From assembly GCA_021229015.1 (NCBI GenBank), contig CM037788.1, forward strand, positions 37,348,024-37,412,023: a DNA stretch of 64,000 nt. Direction: 5' to 3'. Positions within the stretch are counted from its first letter, which is position 1; every line of letters starts with the position of its first letter. Below are positions 22,701 to 35,355 of this stretch, in pieces. The notes under the pieces are model-generated. The model searched no databases. It was not told where the DNA came from and saw only the letters and a program-made list of their open reading frames with translations. Source of the stretch: Solen grandis. Lineage: Eukaryota > Mollusca > Bivalvia > Adapedonta > Solenidae. Both the position numbers and the translations under genes were made by a program.

Positions 22701-25700
22701 TTCTATCTGGTCAACCTATCTCGCGAGTCCCACATCAAATCAGGCTCGTGCGTAATAAGGCGTAAAAAACTTATTTGTTTCCGCTAACCCTTCACTTTTT
22801 CTAGCATTCGGGTTACCAGCGTTGCGTAGTTTTTCTTTTCTTCTCTCTCTCTCCTCTCTTTTTTCAACTTTTTTTTTGTGACGATAGGGGAATCAACTTT
22901 TTATATTTTTTTTTTAGCATAGGCCCAAGATAGCAGTTTACTCGAGTGTGAGACATTACAAAAGTTTTACACACACTCATAGCGACGGATTTTGAAAGTA
23001 CCTTGAATGGTGCAAATGAATTTAAGTCTCAGTCAATATCAAAATACCGGTAAGTTAAAGAGTTCCAATATGACTAAAGGTATTTTCGAAGAAAATCGAT
23101 GATGACGTCAGAGAGCTACCTGGTCTGTGACGAATTGGCTGTCATAGGAATCCCAATTCTGTCCGTCCACACTGTATAACACGCGGTATCTCGTGACGTA
23201 TTCGTTAGCCGAATCCCCTGACAACACGCCCCGCCCCTTGGTAACGATGCCGGTTATACGGGTCAAATTATTGAGCTCCACCTGCATTGTATATATTTTT
23301 TATTATCATTAAACGTTTCATATCATTATGGTATAAGAGTTTGAATTTTTGAATTCTGAAAAATTGAGAAACAGGGTCGCATTCCATCAACAATTCTTAG
23401 CGCTAAGTAATAATTTACTACTTAAGGGCGAATTTCATTAGTCTAGTTTCTCTAGAAAGAAAAAAAATACAAAAAAAGATATTTTATTTTTTAACAAATT
23501 TAGATATTATGGTAAGAAATGATTTCTTGTTAGTCATATACTTGAATATTTCATAAAGTAAGAATGGTGGAATGTATGTCTACCTTATTTAAGTACATGT
23601 ATTTAAGAAATGCTTTTTAACTTAGTCCTACTGATGACATGTATTCCCATCTTTATTCTAAAAATGCTCTTTAACATTACATAAGATAATGTTACATAAT
23701 ATTACATAATCTTAATTTGGCATCAATCAATACATTTGTAGCCCCCAAAACCATGCATAATAACAAAATAGTGTATGATGGAATGAGTTTAGTGATGGTT
23801 GTGATAATGATTACACTTACTGATACAGGATCAATTTTTACATGTTAATCTAATCCATATCATATACTACTTTAAAAAAACCTTGGTCTTATAAATATAT
23901 GAACTAGTACATTTAGTATTTTGTTTCACGAGTTTATTTATCATTTCAAGATTCCTTGCTCATATTTGAGGGCAGGTTTATAAGCCATCAGCAGAAATAA
24001 TTAAAACTTTTTAAGATGCAACAAAGTATATCTATATATGAACAAATGTATTGGTGTATACATATTGAAAGTCTAATAATAAGAGCATATCATAGGAGAA
24101 GACACCTTTGGTAATATGATGAACAATTCCAGACATTCCTTAGTCGCATTTGTGTAATTTGAGCCAGAAATATGATATATTTACCGTCATCATTATTATC
24201 ATTGTCACCATTTTTTTTTTAAATTCTTGCCTGTATATACTGGTCCAGTGTGTTATTATAAGACCGCCAGCCAGCGCTTTGAGCGATGTTGTTCACCATG
24301 GTGACTGTAGACTCCAAGCGGGCACGTTCCGGTCCAAAATTGTACCCCCGGACACCTGTCCACGTTGAGGACGCCTTAAGCTGAGAATCGGCCACGGAGG
24401 CCAGCAACGGCGTGGAGCATGTATTGCCTGGAAAGAAAAACTTTTTTTCAATTTTGCTTCTCTATTGTTGTTTCTTTACTGATTCGTAAGTTAAACGTTC
24501 AGTAGTTGTTTTTTTTTTATATAAATCTGCTTTACTATTACTCAGGTATATAATTGGTAAGAAGCATTCATTTCATCATGTATAATAAATGTTTGATATT
24601 GATTAATAATTTAGTACATCAGGTTCGATATCCACCAAAATGACTTAGCGTTTAGTAATATTTATATAACAAATCTAGACAGAATCGCATTCCACCGTTC
24701 TTATTTTATAAAAAAAAGTACAAGAGAAAGTTGATATGAGTTGTTGAAACCTTAAATTTTAACAATACTTGATATCAAATGAAACATGTTAAACATTTAA
24801 GGCCCATTATTCTTCCAAAAGTAGTGTATATTCTTCGGACAGAAAAAAACAAAGTATGTGCTAAAGATTTTTTACGAGATGCAATGTGTACATACTCGCT
24901 GACGACAACGTTACTAGAATGAATAACTGAGAAAGAATCTTTTACTTAAGCTTATTCAATTGTTTACAAAAACAACTAATTTGCATACTGCGCATATCGT
25001 CGTCAATTTTCTATAAACATTCAGTATATCTCCGTTAACAAATCACGAGTGCATAAATTGAGGACTTAGCAGATAAACAAATTGTGATTATATTTCAAAT
25101 TCAAATTATTTCCGATCACAGAATGTCTTCGGGAATACTCGCCATTGCAAAATATAAACAATGAGAGAAGTTTGTTTGTTGGGTTTAAAGTCCCGCCGAC
25201 AAAGTTTCAGTCATTTGGAAACGATGTCTACATGAGACAGATATAGTGCTGCCGAGAGTATTTTGACATTAATCCAAAATACTAAAATGCGTAATTTGAT
25301 AAACTTTTCTAATGCATTTAACTCTTATTTTACAACAGATATTTGCACACTGTGTACCATTTGTATTAGTCTACATCATGCTTATGTTATTTTATGTTGT
25401 TGTTTTTTTTGTTTTTTTTGTTGTTGTTGTTGTTTTTCATGAAAATTGAATCATTATGAAATATAACAGGCCTTGAATGATGAAATTTTTCCTAAAGTAT
25501 TAAAATATATTTCAGCGTTCAGTAATGTTGTTGGAATTGAAGCCTGGAAACAAGTATTTTTCCTTATACCTGTTGATCTCCTCTTTCGGTCAGTTGTCTT
25601 TAATTGGTCATCGTTTCGTTTATTGGATACAATATGATATATATTTTATGCATAGAATAATGCCTTTCACCCAAAACGATTCAATCTCTTTGATTCTTAG

Positions 25701-26332
25701 CTTTTCTTTCCGATGTTTTTACTGAGAAGTCCCTTTCAATTTTCCTCAGACGGAATAAAAATATAGTTCTCTCTCTCTTACTGGATTAGAAAGAAGAAAG
25801 AAACAGACAAAGGCCGACGTCAATACACATCAAATGAAATCATGAGAAAAATGAGATTTTGTATGTATTATTTTAAGGGTATATTTAGATAGAAAGAATA
25901 AAATTCAACAGAAGGAAGAAAGGAAGGAAGGAAGACTTACTAACACACGCCGGTAGAGGAGCGGTGCCGTTCCAGTCTCCCGTGGATTCGTCACACGCAA
26001 GAGGAATGACTTTCTCCCCGGACTCGAATATATAACCGCTGTTGCACACTCCTTTGCATATCCTTTATTAAAATGATATAACCATTTTCATTACTTTCTA
26101 AATATTCACAACCTTTTGTGTATTTAGATAGGTAGTTTCGATATTTCGAGGTATCAAAATAATGATAGCGCACTTAACGGAGGTATATTATGAACTTGTT
26201 GAAAGAAAGAAGGATAGAAATTACTGACGAAAATCAGTTAATTAGAAAAATGAATAAAAACGATGAAAAAATGGTTAGACTGTTCAGACAATAAAAAAAT
26301 CTATGAATGGGAGGAAAAGCCAAGTACTGAAA

Positions 26333-26363
<31 letters not shown>

Positions 26364-27787
26364 ACAATGCCGAGAGAAAGAAAGAACTAAATAAATACAG
26401 AAAAACCAAGACAGCCGTCACACAAATGACGCCGTTGACCGGGGCTGCCAGGGAGGCACACCTTGAGGGGGCCGGTGTGGTCGCTGAAGGGTAGTATCAT
26501 GTATGGGTAGTTAGGTAATCTGCTTGGGTGTAACGTCCCACCAACAGTATTTTAGTCATTTAAAGATTATATTTACATAAGACAGTTATAATGCTGCCAC
26601 ACTGCAGTATCAAGCCGTAGACATGTGGCATGATACCACACCTAGTCACATTATCTTGACAACGGCCAGCCAGTTCTTGAACTATCTTTGGTAATTCAAT
26701 GTTCAGTATCATTTTAACTTTGTTGGTATATGTCGGTCGTGCCTGGGGATAGAACACACGACTTCTTTGTTTATCGGTCGGTTTTGTATGTAGGTCTGTA
26801 TCGTCATTATGCCCCGAAAAGCTATTACTACATTTCCAACTAGCTGCCTCCTTGCGAAGGTTGGCAAAACTACAAAACCAAACAAGATGTTAATGGGTAC
26901 ATATCAATAAATAACATTGCGAAAGACATCCTTTCAGCCTAACTGTATTTTTAATTTTAAAAATACCAGTCTTATCAGAGAGAATTAAGAAAATAAGTCA
27001 TAGGGCACTGGGTGTAAATTGTCTTTGATTTGCTTTTTTATCTAATTTAAGAGGATTTTGCCTGGCTTTTACTTTAAATTGATGACAAATAATAACTTAA
27101 GGATTTAAAATGGTAATATATACACATACCTGATAGAGCGACATCATATGCCAGGATAAAAACTGAAACAGCAGAAATTCAGTAAGTTAGTCGAATATTC
27201 ATTTTTTCTTTATACAACAAAATTTATCACATGACAATATGCTCAAACAGATGTTTCCGGTTTTGTATAACCATCACATATTGTCTTATATTTAACACGT
27301 CACATATAACATTTAGGCTGAATTACATCACTTCGCGACAAACGCGTATTCTATATATGCATAGTGTGATGAACTCGAGCAGATGGATTAAATGTGTTTG
27401 ATGCAACTAACTTTGATCAAAACGATGCATTATTCATATGATGCTGATACACCTGTTAAATCGTTATTTTCAGTTATTATTTGAAACTATTTTCTTGGTG
27501 TCCGCTCATTCATGTTTCTGTTTGTTTGTTGTTATAATCGCGATTTACTATCAGTATAGAATATATGATAAAAAGAATCTGAAATGAATTGTCATTTGTC
27601 ATTTCGCCAAATGTCATTGTTTATAAAATTTAATATGAAATAACAATTCATGTAAAGTCCTAGGTATATTTTCAAAATTGTGTATATATACTTATTCATT
27701 TTAATTTTCATTTCATTTATTACATATAAAATAGTAAATAAATACAATACCTGAAATTATTGAAACTAAAATAGACTTGTTCTCCAT
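19795..27787 (-). CDS. Right copy of the CCP/discoidin gene, with one damaged exon
   Basis: Minus-strand exons in reading order: 27751-27787, 27130-27162, a damaged exon with homology at 26426-26483, 25941-26062, 24231-24427, 23120-23281, 22284-22443, 21026-21112, 19795-19879. They match the left-copy gene exon by exon in length and phase, with few substitutions (for example SIIS for SIIT in the signal peptide). The first half of CCP 1 is broken: after VNGV the sequence no longer matches the left copy, the second CCP cysteine context MQCGNEG is replaced, and the good donor gtatgt is gone, apparently with loss of ~100 bp of GAAA-rich sequence. The final CCP exon would lie in the gap or was never assembled. 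If the copies are alleles, this is a damaged or mis-assembled allele and the left copy gives the better protein. Confidence 0.7.
20708..20784 (+). repeat. tRNA-derived SINE head, right copy
   Basis: Counterpart of 2794-2870, with A box and B box (GGTTCGAACCC) unchanged. Confidence 0.55.
21221..21660. repeat. Divergent 21-bp minisatellite, right copy
   Basis: Counterpart of 3311-3765 with the same period; one or two units differ from the left copy near 21250-21290. Confidence 0.6.
21774..22133 (+). mobile_element. 360 bp MITE with 17-nt terminal inverted repeats, right copy, forward
   Basis: Perfect 17-nt terminal inverted repeats CTTTTTATCATATGACA at 21774-21790 and, inverted, at 22117-22133. 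No coding capacity. It lies in the intron between the last discoidin exon and the linker exon of the minus-strand gene. It is the best preserved of four copies in the window. Confidence 0.7.
24799..25474. mobile_element. ~675 bp MITE-like repeat with AAGGCCC ends, right copy
   Basis: Counterpart of 6860-7501, with the ends AAGGCCCATTAT and ATAACAGGCCTT preserved. It has an extra (TTG)n/T-rich tract near 25400. Confidence 0.5.
26528..26772 (-). repeat. SINE, right copy, reverse orientation
   Basis: Counterpart of 8640-8885. Confidence 0.6.
27223..27575 (-). mobile_element. Same MITE family, right copy, reverse orientation
   Basis: Inverted relative to the copy at 21774-22133: the shared interior includes AAACAG-TGTTTCCGGTTTTG and the tcgcgattta block. 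The termini are degraded (TTTATCACATGACA on the left, CATATGATAAAAAG-like on the right). It lies in the intron between the two signal-peptide exons. Confidence 0.6.
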
Positions 27788-28870
27788 TTTCCTTGTTTGT
27801 CTTAACTGCGCATGCTTATAAGTTGTCACGTGTTATCTCTCTGAGCAGTTTAAGATGGCGTCGATGTGTCACTGTGACTGGGGGTTCTTTATCAGTAGAG
27901 GACGGTGTTTAATCTTAAAGTCAGCTGTTTGTATCCCAACCTAGCTATCTAGTTATGTTGGGTGGTCAATGCATTGAACCAAGTTACCTCATGTCATTTA
28001 CAAGTAATTTATATAGGTCCAGAAACACACTTTCCTTGATAATTAGCTTGTTGGGCATCTTCTGTTTTGCTCCTCATTTCTCCCTTGTGATGTTCTTCTT
28101 CAAAGAGATTCTGACAACAAATGCATTGAACTGTATTTACTTTACTTTTATTGATGAACGGAATGCTAATTTTGAATTCTTGACATTTGACTTGAATGAC
28201 AAAGTGAAATGATAAAAAGCCCCACTCTTTAACATAAGCATTATTTAATGGAGACAAATGAGAGAAAATACAAGTTTAGGACTTGGTCTATAAGGATGAA
28301 TCATCGTTAAACAACAATAATACAACAAAACAACATCAAATTAACATCTGTGTGTGTTCGTGTGTATGTATGTATGTATGTATGTATGCATGCATGCATG
28401 TATATACGCTTGCCAGCATGTATTATGCAGGTATACATGAAGTTTGTACGCATATACTTATATATCTTTGTTCTCATACATTTATCTAGATACGTTTCCT
28501 TGGTGAATTTCTAAGCCCGAGGTATTTCCCATAAGAGCCTAGCAACCTGTATATAACAAACAGGCCATTATTTTATTGACACTTCTCGCTTTACGTGCAT
28601 CCAAATATACAGACGTCTACCGATTAAGTTCATTTTATAGATATTTAACTATGTAGCAATGTTGAAACTTCGTCCCTTTGTACCTTTGATGTACAATGTT
28701 TATTGCACAGTAAAATGGCGACACTTCGAGGAGCAATAAATTAATTGATTAATACCATACAAGGTCCGGCACAAACACAGTTATTTTCCATGAAACTATG
28801 TATACATCATATTCTCTCGGTTGTACGGGTTTCGGGATATTAAAGGATCCAGCTTTGATCTTCGAAAAAT

Positions 28871-29016
28871 GGTGACTGGGTGTGGTACCATGCCACATGT
28901 CTACAGCGTGATATTGCAGTGTGGCAGCATTGTATCTGTATTATGTGGAGAAGTGACTGAAAAACTGTTGGTGAAGCGTAAAATCCAAGCAGTCAAAAAA
29001 AAACAGACAAATAATT
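28871..29016 (+). repeat. SINE 3' part, right copy
   Basis: Counterpart of 10990-11135. It lies in the spacer between the head-to-head genes. Confidence 0.55.
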
Positions 29017-30385
29017 TATCTACTATAGCTCACTGTGGTGTCGCTCCTTTAATATAATATTAGTGACAATCATTTTCAAAAATTCCAAATGGTTGGGTAA
29101 ATTGCCCTAAAATATCAATACTTATTTAATGATTAAAAATGCATATCCTTCTATTCATACTTCACCTTTTTTATAATAAACATTATTTTGGAAAGAAATT
29201 ATACACATAAGTAAGTGAATGAGATAATATTAACGGAAATCTAAGTACTAGTACACACTATCATTTATTACTGTAAGTATATGCATTACAATTAAGTTTA
29301 TCTATCTTTCATACTGTACTTGCATATATCCCGGCAGGACCAGCCGGATTTTGCTTCAGCTGACTTATGGTGTGTCGGTGGATCTACCCGGCAGTCGGGG
29401 TCCTCATCCACCTAACTAGAACTATAACTAGAAATATTTAACAGAAATACTGCTAGCAATATTATGCGTATGTTTTATACGTCAATCATATCATGAAGAA
29501 ACATGTTCTTTTCTGAAGCAAGAAGATGTACTGTGAAAATTAATTTATCAAAATAGTTTTCTTGCATTATAAGAAGACCTAGAAGTCGCCGAAGCCATTT
29601 GTATAGGAAGAGGAACGGTGTCACTTATTAACAAACCATACTCTGTGGCTTAAACACTTTTTGCATGTCCATTAAAGAAGGTTGCAGCGGGCAGCATATA
29701 TTTCTATAACATTTATAATCCAAGAAAGAACAGCTTGCCTAAGGCCGAGAGTTTAGAGCGTTCCTTCCATGACAAGAATACTTTGGATTACATTTCCTGG
29801 CCCTGACATATGTCAAAGTCATTAAAACTGTTCCGATGTATCTCATTTACTTGGTGCTCAGTTCCAGGACTGGTGACCTAGGCACCGGGACATTTTAACT
29901 GACTGTGGTACTATACCTTTTTTCTATGGCAATGGGACAGTACTGTATGTACTGTATCACGTATCTTATGCTGACAAAATGGCTGAAATGCTATCGAGGG
30001 GAAGTTTAGCAAAGAAAATAAATAACACATTAGCAATTTTTCGTAATAGTTATAGATCTGTTATAAAAAAATCACTCTAAAACCATTTTTAGATGACGAT
30101 TCTGTGAGAAGAGTTCCTCCAAATGACGTAGTAAATCACATATGGTAATGAAAAACTGAATATTTTCCGATTCTAATTAGTTTTATCTACAATAAACGCT
30201 TTCATGACATACTGTTTTGAATGAAAAAGTTAACAAATGACTAATGAATAGCTAGTGGCCATCAAATATGTCTTTGAAATGCCCGGATTAAGTGGGTGCG
30301 TGGCTCTGTCAAAGTTTACACGCATGCGACCCTCCGTTTTGATCCCTCATATTTGCTTAGGGAAGTTGGTTTATTTGTTGAGAAG

Positions 30386-30391
30386 TTATCT
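30386..30391 (-). promoter_or_regulatory. AGATAA motif upstream of the discoidin gene
   Basis: TTATCT on the plus strand, 28 bp before the first ATG of the signal-peptide exon. The left copy has the same at 12502-12507. Confidence 0.35.
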
Positions 30392-30418
30392 TTAGTCTCC
30401 TAGCCACGAGCCACTGGA

Positions 30419-33400
30419 ATGAAGCTAGATGCAAGAAGTACTAGAAGGAACATGATGGACTATTTCTTACTTTATACAGGTGAGTGGTGCTAACTTCCTT
30501 TGTTTTTCAACTACGAAAGAATCCAGTTTATAGATTTATGTAAAGTAAGAGTAATATTATGTTACTTAAGTAAAATAATTCGATCAGGATGAACTGGACG
30601 AAGACGACATGCTATCATTTGATTTTGGCTTGTCTGCTTTCGAAGATTACACGTATAAACAAAGTTTTAAAGAGCGTTTTACGGCTGGTATAACTGTTCA
30701 AGCAGCTGAACGTCGGCGGAGGTCAATAATTTGAACTTCGGATACCATAAAGGTCACTTTACAAACAGTTACTTAAACATTGGACCTGTCCTTTTGGTAT
30801 TGCAAATATAACCATTCATTGCTAAGGTATGATCCTATAATATTTGTTTATGTCCCCTCATAGATTCAATTCATGTTTAGTTCTTTTCGACAATACCTTA
30901 AAAAGCATTGGCATAAGAGTGACATTGACTTTCATATGTGACCTTGACATGTTCAACTGGTGTCAAATGCAAAAACCCTCAGACGCTTTGGTAAACAGAA
31001 AAGACCCTGATCAGAAGTATTTTTCTATCTTCATCAAAGCAGTTTATATTCATTTGACTGAAAAACAACGTGTGTGCTACATTTTTGTTACGAGATGCAA
31101 TCTGTACATACTCGTTGACGACAACTTTACTACAAAGCACAAATGAGAAATTATGTTTACTTTAAATAATTCTATTGTTCACAAAAAAAAAACTAATTTG
31201 CAAATTTCTTATATGTCGATTTTCTGACGTATTCCCCAAGGTCAAAAAAACGACAACTTTACTACAAAGCACAAATGAGAAATTATGTTTTTTTAAATTC
31301 CATAGACCTTCCGAAGGTCTCCTATAACGAATCACGAGTGCATAAATTGACGACTTAGCAGATAAACAAATTGTTGTTCGGCGACGGTTTTTCAAATTCA
31401 AATTATTTCCGATTACAGACTGTGTTCGGGAATACTTGCCAGTGCAAAATGTAAACAATGAGAATATTTTGGCATCCATCCAAAACACTAAATTGCGTAT
31501 TTAATGCATTTAACTGTTATTTTGCAGCAGATATTTGTACATTATGTACCAATTGTGCTAGTCTACAATATGTCAGTGTTATTTTACATTTTATTTTCAT
31601 GAAAATTGAATCATTATGAGATATAATAGGCCTTTAAGTTAGTATTGATCAGAATTGTGCATGAATATTTATGAGGTAAAGGTTTAAAGAGAATGATCCC
31701 CATCAGTTATAGCTCTAGTTTAACCCTTTACTGTCATGAATATTCATGTACACATTTATGAATATTAATTAGTTTATCTTTAAATCGTATATGAAACAAT
31801 GGATTGATCTTTGTAATGCAGTCTGAGAAGAATTTGAGCCGAAAAGTATGCGTAAACAGAGGAGGCCCTAAAGGGAGTTGTCTGATCTGGGTCTGCTTTG
31901 TTTGCCTATACGTCAAAATGAAACTATATGAGGTAGAGGATTGATTCATATGAAAAATTTCATTGTTAAATATGATCATAACTATTTTAAGTTTGCGGCT
32001 GTGGTATTAAAAACAGGCCAATACGATACTGTTTCGATTATTAACTTTAAACTTTTTTTCTTTTTCAGTCCTTTCTGCGTCCCTTTGCTTATGTGTTAAA
32101 GGTAAGTGTTTCATTTTTCAATTTTAATGACCTACTTGAGTAACTCAGACATGCATATTTCATAAACCTGATAAAATCAAGCGGTCCTGAAATAATGATT
32201 CCGTACAATGCATATCAGTTATTACGGGCCAGCAAGGTTCCTGATACGGTTTTTCTTAGTGAACAGTGTTGTGCAATTCTACGTGTCTGTCTTTACATGA
32301 TGCAATTTTGTAAATGAAAATATATATAAAGATACGAGTATATCACTCGTCTTTTATTGAAATTGTTTATGTTAATGATTATGACAGATGTCATTATATT
32401 TTCCGATATTTTAATTTTAGTTTAACTTTTTATGTTTTATCTGCGGGCGTTATATTGTACTTACACAAAATCAAGTATACACGTACTTTCCATTTTCGTA
32501 CTTACACTTTTTCTATTTACAATACTTTGGGAACACAGGCTGTAAAACAGATTACACCACATATTTTTTTTAACTTTCGTATTATTAGTTACTGTCTAGA
32601 AAATCAGATCTTCGATTTAGGGCTATTGTTATTGTGCTGAAATCACGTTCACCAGTCAGTACGAACGTCATTTAAAGGGACTATCTCAAAATACAGTCTT
32701 TTTTTTTCATATTGGTTCCAATTGTATTAGCAAGTACCAGCAGAGCATAGAAACGGGTATCAAATCGTTTTCCCTCAATAACAGAGGATCACGGCAACAC
32801 AATAGTCCTTCGGTCCGATTCTTTGACGCTTGCGTCAAAAGTTTTCTTGTATATCCCTTACATATAAAAACACATTGTCTCCAACAGCAATACTTTGTCG
32901 GGCCACGTTTGTAACAATCACATTCGTAACAAATCTTTTACTAATTTGATAACATATACAATGTACTTGTATGTCACATCAAAAACCGGCATCGAACACT
33001 TTCGTCGCAAAATATGTTATAATGGTTTAGCAATGCAATATACGAGTATTCTGAGAGGTGGCCAGTTGATGACCGTTTTATGGATTTATTTATTAATGTT
33101 TTTACTGGTTTAAATCTGTTTCTAGAGAAAATAGGATATACAAATAGAATTGAAATTAGACTTGATTTGACTATTTGAGTTTACCGTCGCTTCGACAGTA
33201 TTTCAGTCATATAGCGACGTCCAGCTAATTGCAGGTGGAGGAAGACCCCGAATGCACGGAGGCATCCAGGTAGAACCACTGACCAACAGCAAGCCAGATG
33301 GAAGGCTTCCTCACATGAAAATTCGAATGACCCTGTCGGGATTCGAACCCACGCGGTGAGGGCTGAGTGAGTGTAAAAGTCAGCGACTTTACCCTCTCGG

Positions 33401-34586
33401 CCACGGAGGCCCCAATGAAATTAGAGCTAAACAAGGTAAGTTAATGAAAATAATAATAATATTGAAAACAATACGCAGTACATGTATTATATTTGATGAT
33501 GATGATGATGATGATGATGATTTCCAGGGACTATTGATGGCCTGTGCAATGACAAGTTACTACAGTCAGTGCCGGACAGTCACATAACTGCCTCCAGTTC
33601 CAGCGGGGACCCTATCGTGTACACAGGGCCGGAAAGGGGCCGTCTCAACACATCTGAAACATTCACCGGTAATGGCACGGTGATGATGGGGGCCTGGTCT
33701 CCGCAGTCATCCAAGCTTGGAGAGTACATCCAGGTGACGTCACAGTGGAACTTTATGAGAATAGATTTTTTTTTTTTTTTTTTTTTGGAATAGCGCATTT
33801 TCATAAACTTACTGTGAGCAAGTTCAGTTGACGTACACGCGTTTCCTCGGTAATCCGGCTTCTTTAAGGTACCGGTCGAGTTGTTAGAGAGAACAAAAAT
33901 GAATTTAAATATAGTGGATATGATGAGTCAAATGTTTCCTATGACGGGACTTATTGCACTTCATACATCGTGTTAATTCATGACAGGTCAACTTAACTCA
34001 CTCTGTTTTCTTTAATACTTATCAAAATTTTAAGGTGGAACGTTTATACATAATTGTCTTAATCTATTTTGAAATGTAAACGCTTGCCTTTTGAAATGCA
34101 CAATGTTTGTATGAATCATAGAACTTTTAAAATTGTCTATTATCCATATTTTAAGAATGATGCATGCTCCAAATACAAATTTAACAGATATAGCATATAC
34201 TGCAATTATTGTTTATAATAATTCATATGATTTCTTTTTTGATGTTTCAGCAGCCAATTGTTTAGTAATCTTTATCTTGCTTTCGTTTTTTTTTTTTATC
34301 AACAGGCGACGTTCGATGAGCCTGTAATGATCAACGGAGTCTTGACCCAGGGACGAAACTTGGTAGATGGTCACGTGACCTCCTACAAGCTTGAGTATAC
34401 GGAGGATGGCAGCACGTGGAAAACCGTGAACAACGACATAGGAGTCGAACAGGTAAGTCAAGCACATGTTATTGCCGATGATGATGATGATGATGGTGCT
34501 ATTGCTGCTCTGGTGATGTTTATAATTATTATGATGATGAATATGATGATGATGATGATGATTAGGGTGTTGGTAGGGATGGTGAT

Positions 34587-34632
<46 letters not shown>

Positions 34633-35307
34633 TTTCGGTTAAAAGGGAAATCCTTCTAATACCATACATGTTGACGTAATTATATTACTGTTACGAAACC
34701 TAAACAAAGACTAACATCATTTGGGTCTTAAAGCAGCTCGTTAACAGAAGGCCAGTGACTAAGAATTTGATTTTTAACTATCGGTAAATGTGTGTATAAC
34801 GTCTATCGATGCATGGTCACCGAATGCAAACATCCGATCGTGATCGTAAAATAAGGGGATGGTTTCACCATCACCAGGCCCGCATTCACCTGGGGGCTTA
34901 GGGGGCTCAACCCCGCCCCCACCCCCACCCAGCTGGCCTGATCATACAGTTTTCTAGGTGACTGAAATTGCCTTGTTTGGGTAAATGCTTGTGGTAAGTA
35001 GTGGTTTAGTTAAATGACCAGCCACCCAGGCCGACCCCTGCTTTGAGAACATCCGCAGTGCAACACTTAACTCTGCTGTCACCTTGGCAACGTCATTGTG
35101 TCTGCTCTAATCTGAATCAAACGCTTGTGTGCATGTCATATACGTCAATAAATGCACTGATAGCGATTAGTATAAATTTAAGTCGTATTTATTGTGCATA
35201 TTATAGTAAAATTAATAAATGAGGACCAAATCAAACTCAATGTTATATACACTTTTGAACTGCGACCAAAATCCTAACATTCATTTTATGATTTTATGGA
35301 CGGCTTT

Positions 35308-35355
<48 letters not shown>

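Larger units (their letters stand above)
27788..30418. other. Spacer between head-to-head genes, right copy
   Basis: Same content as 9906-12534. About 2.6 kb separates the start codons, long enough for separate promoters or a shared central enhancer. Confidence 0.5.

Noticed and set aside
33335..33413. A minus-strand tRNA gene with excellent A and B boxes
   Set aside because: The head continues into a SINE body and the stems do not close as in an intact tRNA.
34258..34659. A 133-codon open frame
   Set aside because: Only the 49 residues of the discoidin exon are real. The rest reads through a donor into GAT/ATC microsatellite (Asp, Met and Ile runs).
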